A stretch of 6,868 nucleotides of DNA, from contig CAMPJH010000081.1 in assembly GCA_946886845.1 (NCBI GenBank), positions 1-6,868 of the forward strand. The letters run 5' to 3'. This document shows positions 6,084-6,868 of the stretch, one piece after another. Origin of the DNA: an uncultured Sphingomonas sp. GTDB taxonomy: Bacteria > Pseudomonadota > Alphaproteobacteria > Sphingomonadales > Sphingomonadaceae. The notes under the pieces are model-generated. The model made no database searches. It was not told the DNA's origin and saw nothing but the letters and a program-made list of their open reading frames with translations. A program made the translations under genes and the position numbers. Every line of letters starts with the position of its first letter. Position 1 is the stretch's first letter.

Positions 6084-6109
6084 AAGGCTCCTACGGCATC
6101 GAAAGTTCC
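6084..6109 (-). promoter_or_regulatory. Possible EcfG-type (general stress sigma) promoter for bfr
   Basis: On the minus strand GGAAC (6109-6105) is followed by 17 nt and CCTT (6087-6084). The alphaproteobacterial EcfG promoter is GGAAC, 16-17 nt, CGTT; the -35 is perfect and the -10 has one mismatch. It sits after the bfd terminator and would start transcription about 14 nt before the bfr ATG, leaving just room for the AGGAGG site. Pattern match only. Confidence 0.3.
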
Positions 6110-6119
6110 GGGGGAAGCG

Positions 6120-6144
6120 AAAAAATGGCGAAAATCCGCCATTT
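6120..6144 (-). terminator. Intrinsic terminator after bfd
   Basis: Read on the minus strand: an 8-bp perfect stem AAATGGCG / CGCCATTT with the 6-nt loop GATTTT, running into six T residues (three inside the stem, three beyond). It lies 33 nt after the bfd stop codon and 57 nt before bfr. This is the clearest terminator in the window and should end most bfd transcripts before bfr. On the plus strand the T run after the stem is absent, so it should act mainly in the bfd direction. Confidence 0.75.
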
Positions 6145-6167
6145 CTGCACTTAAGACTTATTTGCAG
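6145..6167. repeat. Imperfect 23-bp palindrome between bfd and its terminator
   Basis: CTGCA (6145-6149) pairs with TGCAG (6163-6167), and TAAG (6152-6155) with CTTA (6157-6160), around a single central A; two pairs are mismatched, giving 9 of 11 pairs. It directly abuts the terminator stem. It could be a dimeric regulator's site, an additional 3' hairpin of bfd mRNA, or chance. Confidence 0.4.
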
Positions 6168-6176
6168 GAACGGGGG

Positions 6177-6371
6177 CTAGGCGACCGCCCTGAGGTGCGG
6201 CCGGCGCGGCCGGCGCTGCTCGTCGATCAGCTGCTGCGCGTAGCTGAGGCAGCTGCCGCACTGCGGCTCGTGGCCGAGCGCCGCATAGGCGTCCTCGGGG
6301 GTGCGGAAGCCGGCGCGGGCGAGGCCGCGCAGTTCGTCCTCGGTAATGGCATTGCAGACGCAGACGATCAT
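6177..6371 (-). CDS. bfd: Bacterioferritin-associated ferredoxin
   Basis: Bfd is a small [2Fe-2S] protein that docks on bacterioferritin and passes electrons through its haem to reduce and release stored iron when the cell is iron-starved. The 64-residue product starts MIVCVCNAITEDELRGLARAG and has the four cluster cysteines in the Bfd arrangement: Cys4 and Cys6 (CxC) and Cys38 and Cys41 (CGSC). The length equals that of E. coli Bfd (64 residues). A basic tail (RRPRRPHLR) follows the domain. The frame is open further upstream, but the conserved N-terminus fixes the ATG at 6371; an upstream extension would read through the Fur-like site into the neighbouring gene. No Shine-Dalgarno is visible just before the ATG, so translation initiation may be weak or leader-dependent. 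A Fur-like box (6391-6409) lies 19 nt upstream and a terminator 33 nt downstream. With bfr next to it, the pair forms an iron storage and release module. Confidence 0.95.
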   Translation of the reverse strand: MIVCVCNAITEDELRGLARAGFRTPEDAYAALGHEPQCGSCLSYAQQLIDEQRRPRRPHLRAVA

Positions 6372-6390
6372 GGAGATCGGCTTACTCGAT

Positions 6391-6409
6391 AATGCGAACC
6401 ATTCGCAAG
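6391..6409. promoter_or_regulatory. Fur-like operator upstream of bfd
   Basis: The core TGCGAACCATTCGCA (6393-6407) is a perfect 6-bp inverted repeat (TGCGAA / TTCGCA) around 3 nt, matching the form TGCGAATnATTCGCA common in proteobacterial Fur sites. GATAATGCGAACCATTCGC (6388-6406) matches the classical 19-bp Fur box at 14 positions. It lies between the stop of the upstream membrane-protein gene and the bfd ATG. Minus-strand CATTAT (6394-6389) could be a weak -10, so bound Fur would cover the promoter. Expected effect: bfd repressed when iron is plentiful. Confidence 0.65.
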
Positions 6410-6415
6410 TAAAAT

Positions 6416-6862
6416 TCAGGCGCGGGCGCGAAGGAAGCGGCGGGTGACCAATGCGATCGGGATTCCGACCAGGACGATGTGCGCGAACAACTGGGTTGCC
6501 ATAGACAGCAGGCTGGGCGGCAGCGCCGTGTCGAAGCGAACGGGAACGACGACCCAATTCATGACGATATAGGTGATCAGGCCGTAGAGCAGGCCCGACA
6601 GTAACGGCCGGTCGAGCGATCGCGGCTGTTCGCGCGCGAAGATTACGAACACCGCCGCCATAACTGCCATCAACGCAAAATGGACGAGCAGTCCTAGCAA
6701 CGCTCCAGCGGCACCCATGCCGGTCGCGGCGGGGAAGGGGCCCGAGGCCACGTATCGCAGCATGTTGCCGATCTCGCGGCCGAACAGCAAACTCAGGATC
6801 ATCGCGAAAACGATGTCGAGCGTTCCGGCGACGAGCGTGGCGATGGCGATCGGCTTGAGCAT
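6416..6862 (-). CDS. Uncharacterised four-helix membrane protein
   Basis: A 148-residue hydrophobic protein that I do not recognise by a named function. Four membrane helices are visible: about 5-27, 52-76, 86-106 and 118-139. Conserved-looking features resemble a family of small hypothetical proteobacterial inner-membrane proteins: TLDIVFA in helix 1, ASGPFPAATGMG before helix 2, GLLVHFALM in helix 2, LSGLLYGLITYIVMNWVVVP around helix 3, and AHIVLVGIPIALVTRRF at the end. His61 and His128 lie within or near helices. The C-terminus is basic (RRFLRARA), suggesting a cytoplasmic end. The ATG at 6862 is 6 nt from the right window edge, so the true start might lie further upstream and the Shine-Dalgarno cannot be seen. 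The gene ends 44 bp before bfd on the same strand; the Fur-like site in that gap suggests bfd is regulated separately, though read-through is possible. Confidence 0.8.
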   Translation of the reverse strand: MLKPIAIATLVAGTLDIVFAMILSLLFGREIGNMLRYVASGPFPAATGMGAAGALLGLLVHFALMAVMAAVFVIFAREQPRSLDRPLLSGLLYGLITYIVMNWVVVPVRFDTALPPSLLSMATQLFAHIVLVGIPIALVTRRFLRARA

Positions 6863-6868
6863 GGCTTT

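Noticed and set aside
5548..6180. A 210-codon plus-strand frame opposite bfr
   Set aside because: Bfr on the other strand has every catalytic residue. The plus-strand product has no recognisable pattern and would cross the bfd-bfr terminator region.
6177..6557. A longer 126-residue form of the bfd protein
   Set aside because: The first 62 residues read the opposite-frame 3' end of the membrane-protein gene and the Fur-like box; Bfd homology begins exactly at the ATG at 6371.

Overview
The window is GC-rich, densely packed chromosomal DNA. Gene content, protein sequences and the panB / yfgM-type / bamB / der order suggest an alphaproteobacterium, most likely a sphingomonad (Sphingomonas or a relative). 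I see no insertion sequence, prophage, CRISPR array, tRNA or rRNA.

Left part, plus strand. The window opens in the last 69 codons of panB (pantothenate synthesis). A 139-bp gap with a short tandem duplication and a possible promoter follows. Then comes a probable operon: a YfgM-type membrane-anchored TPR protein, the outer-membrane assembly lipoprotein BamB, which overlaps it by ATGA, and the double GTPase Der. This is the envelope and ribosome biogenesis block also known from gammaproteobacteria. After 77 bp comes a small HPt-domain phosphotransfer protein with GTG start and a good Shine-Dalgarno sequence. No kinase or response regulator gene lies in the window.

Right part, minus strand, transcribed towards the HPt gene. 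In transcription order these are an uncharacterised four-helix membrane protein, bfd (bacterioferritin-associated [2Fe-2S] ferredoxin), bfr (bacterioferritin) and a DUF418/YeiB-family membrane protein. The DUF418 gene meets the HPt gene tail to tail, and both stop codons lie in one CTAG tetranucleotide at 4298-4301.

The best regulatory story is the iron module. A near-perfect Fur-like inverted repeat (6391-6409) lies just upstream of bfd. A clear intrinsic terminator (6120-6144) separates bfd from bfr, and a possible stress-sigma (EcfG-like) promoter lies between that terminator and bfr. This would let the iron-release partner (bfd, low iron) and the store (bfr) be controlled separately although they are adjacent. 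The DUF418 gene follows bfr by 20 nt and is probably co-transcribed with it.

Most of the region is conventional. I did not find a convincing new system. The points most worth checking are the bfd/bfr regulation, the bfr-DUF418 linkage and the orphan HPt protein.
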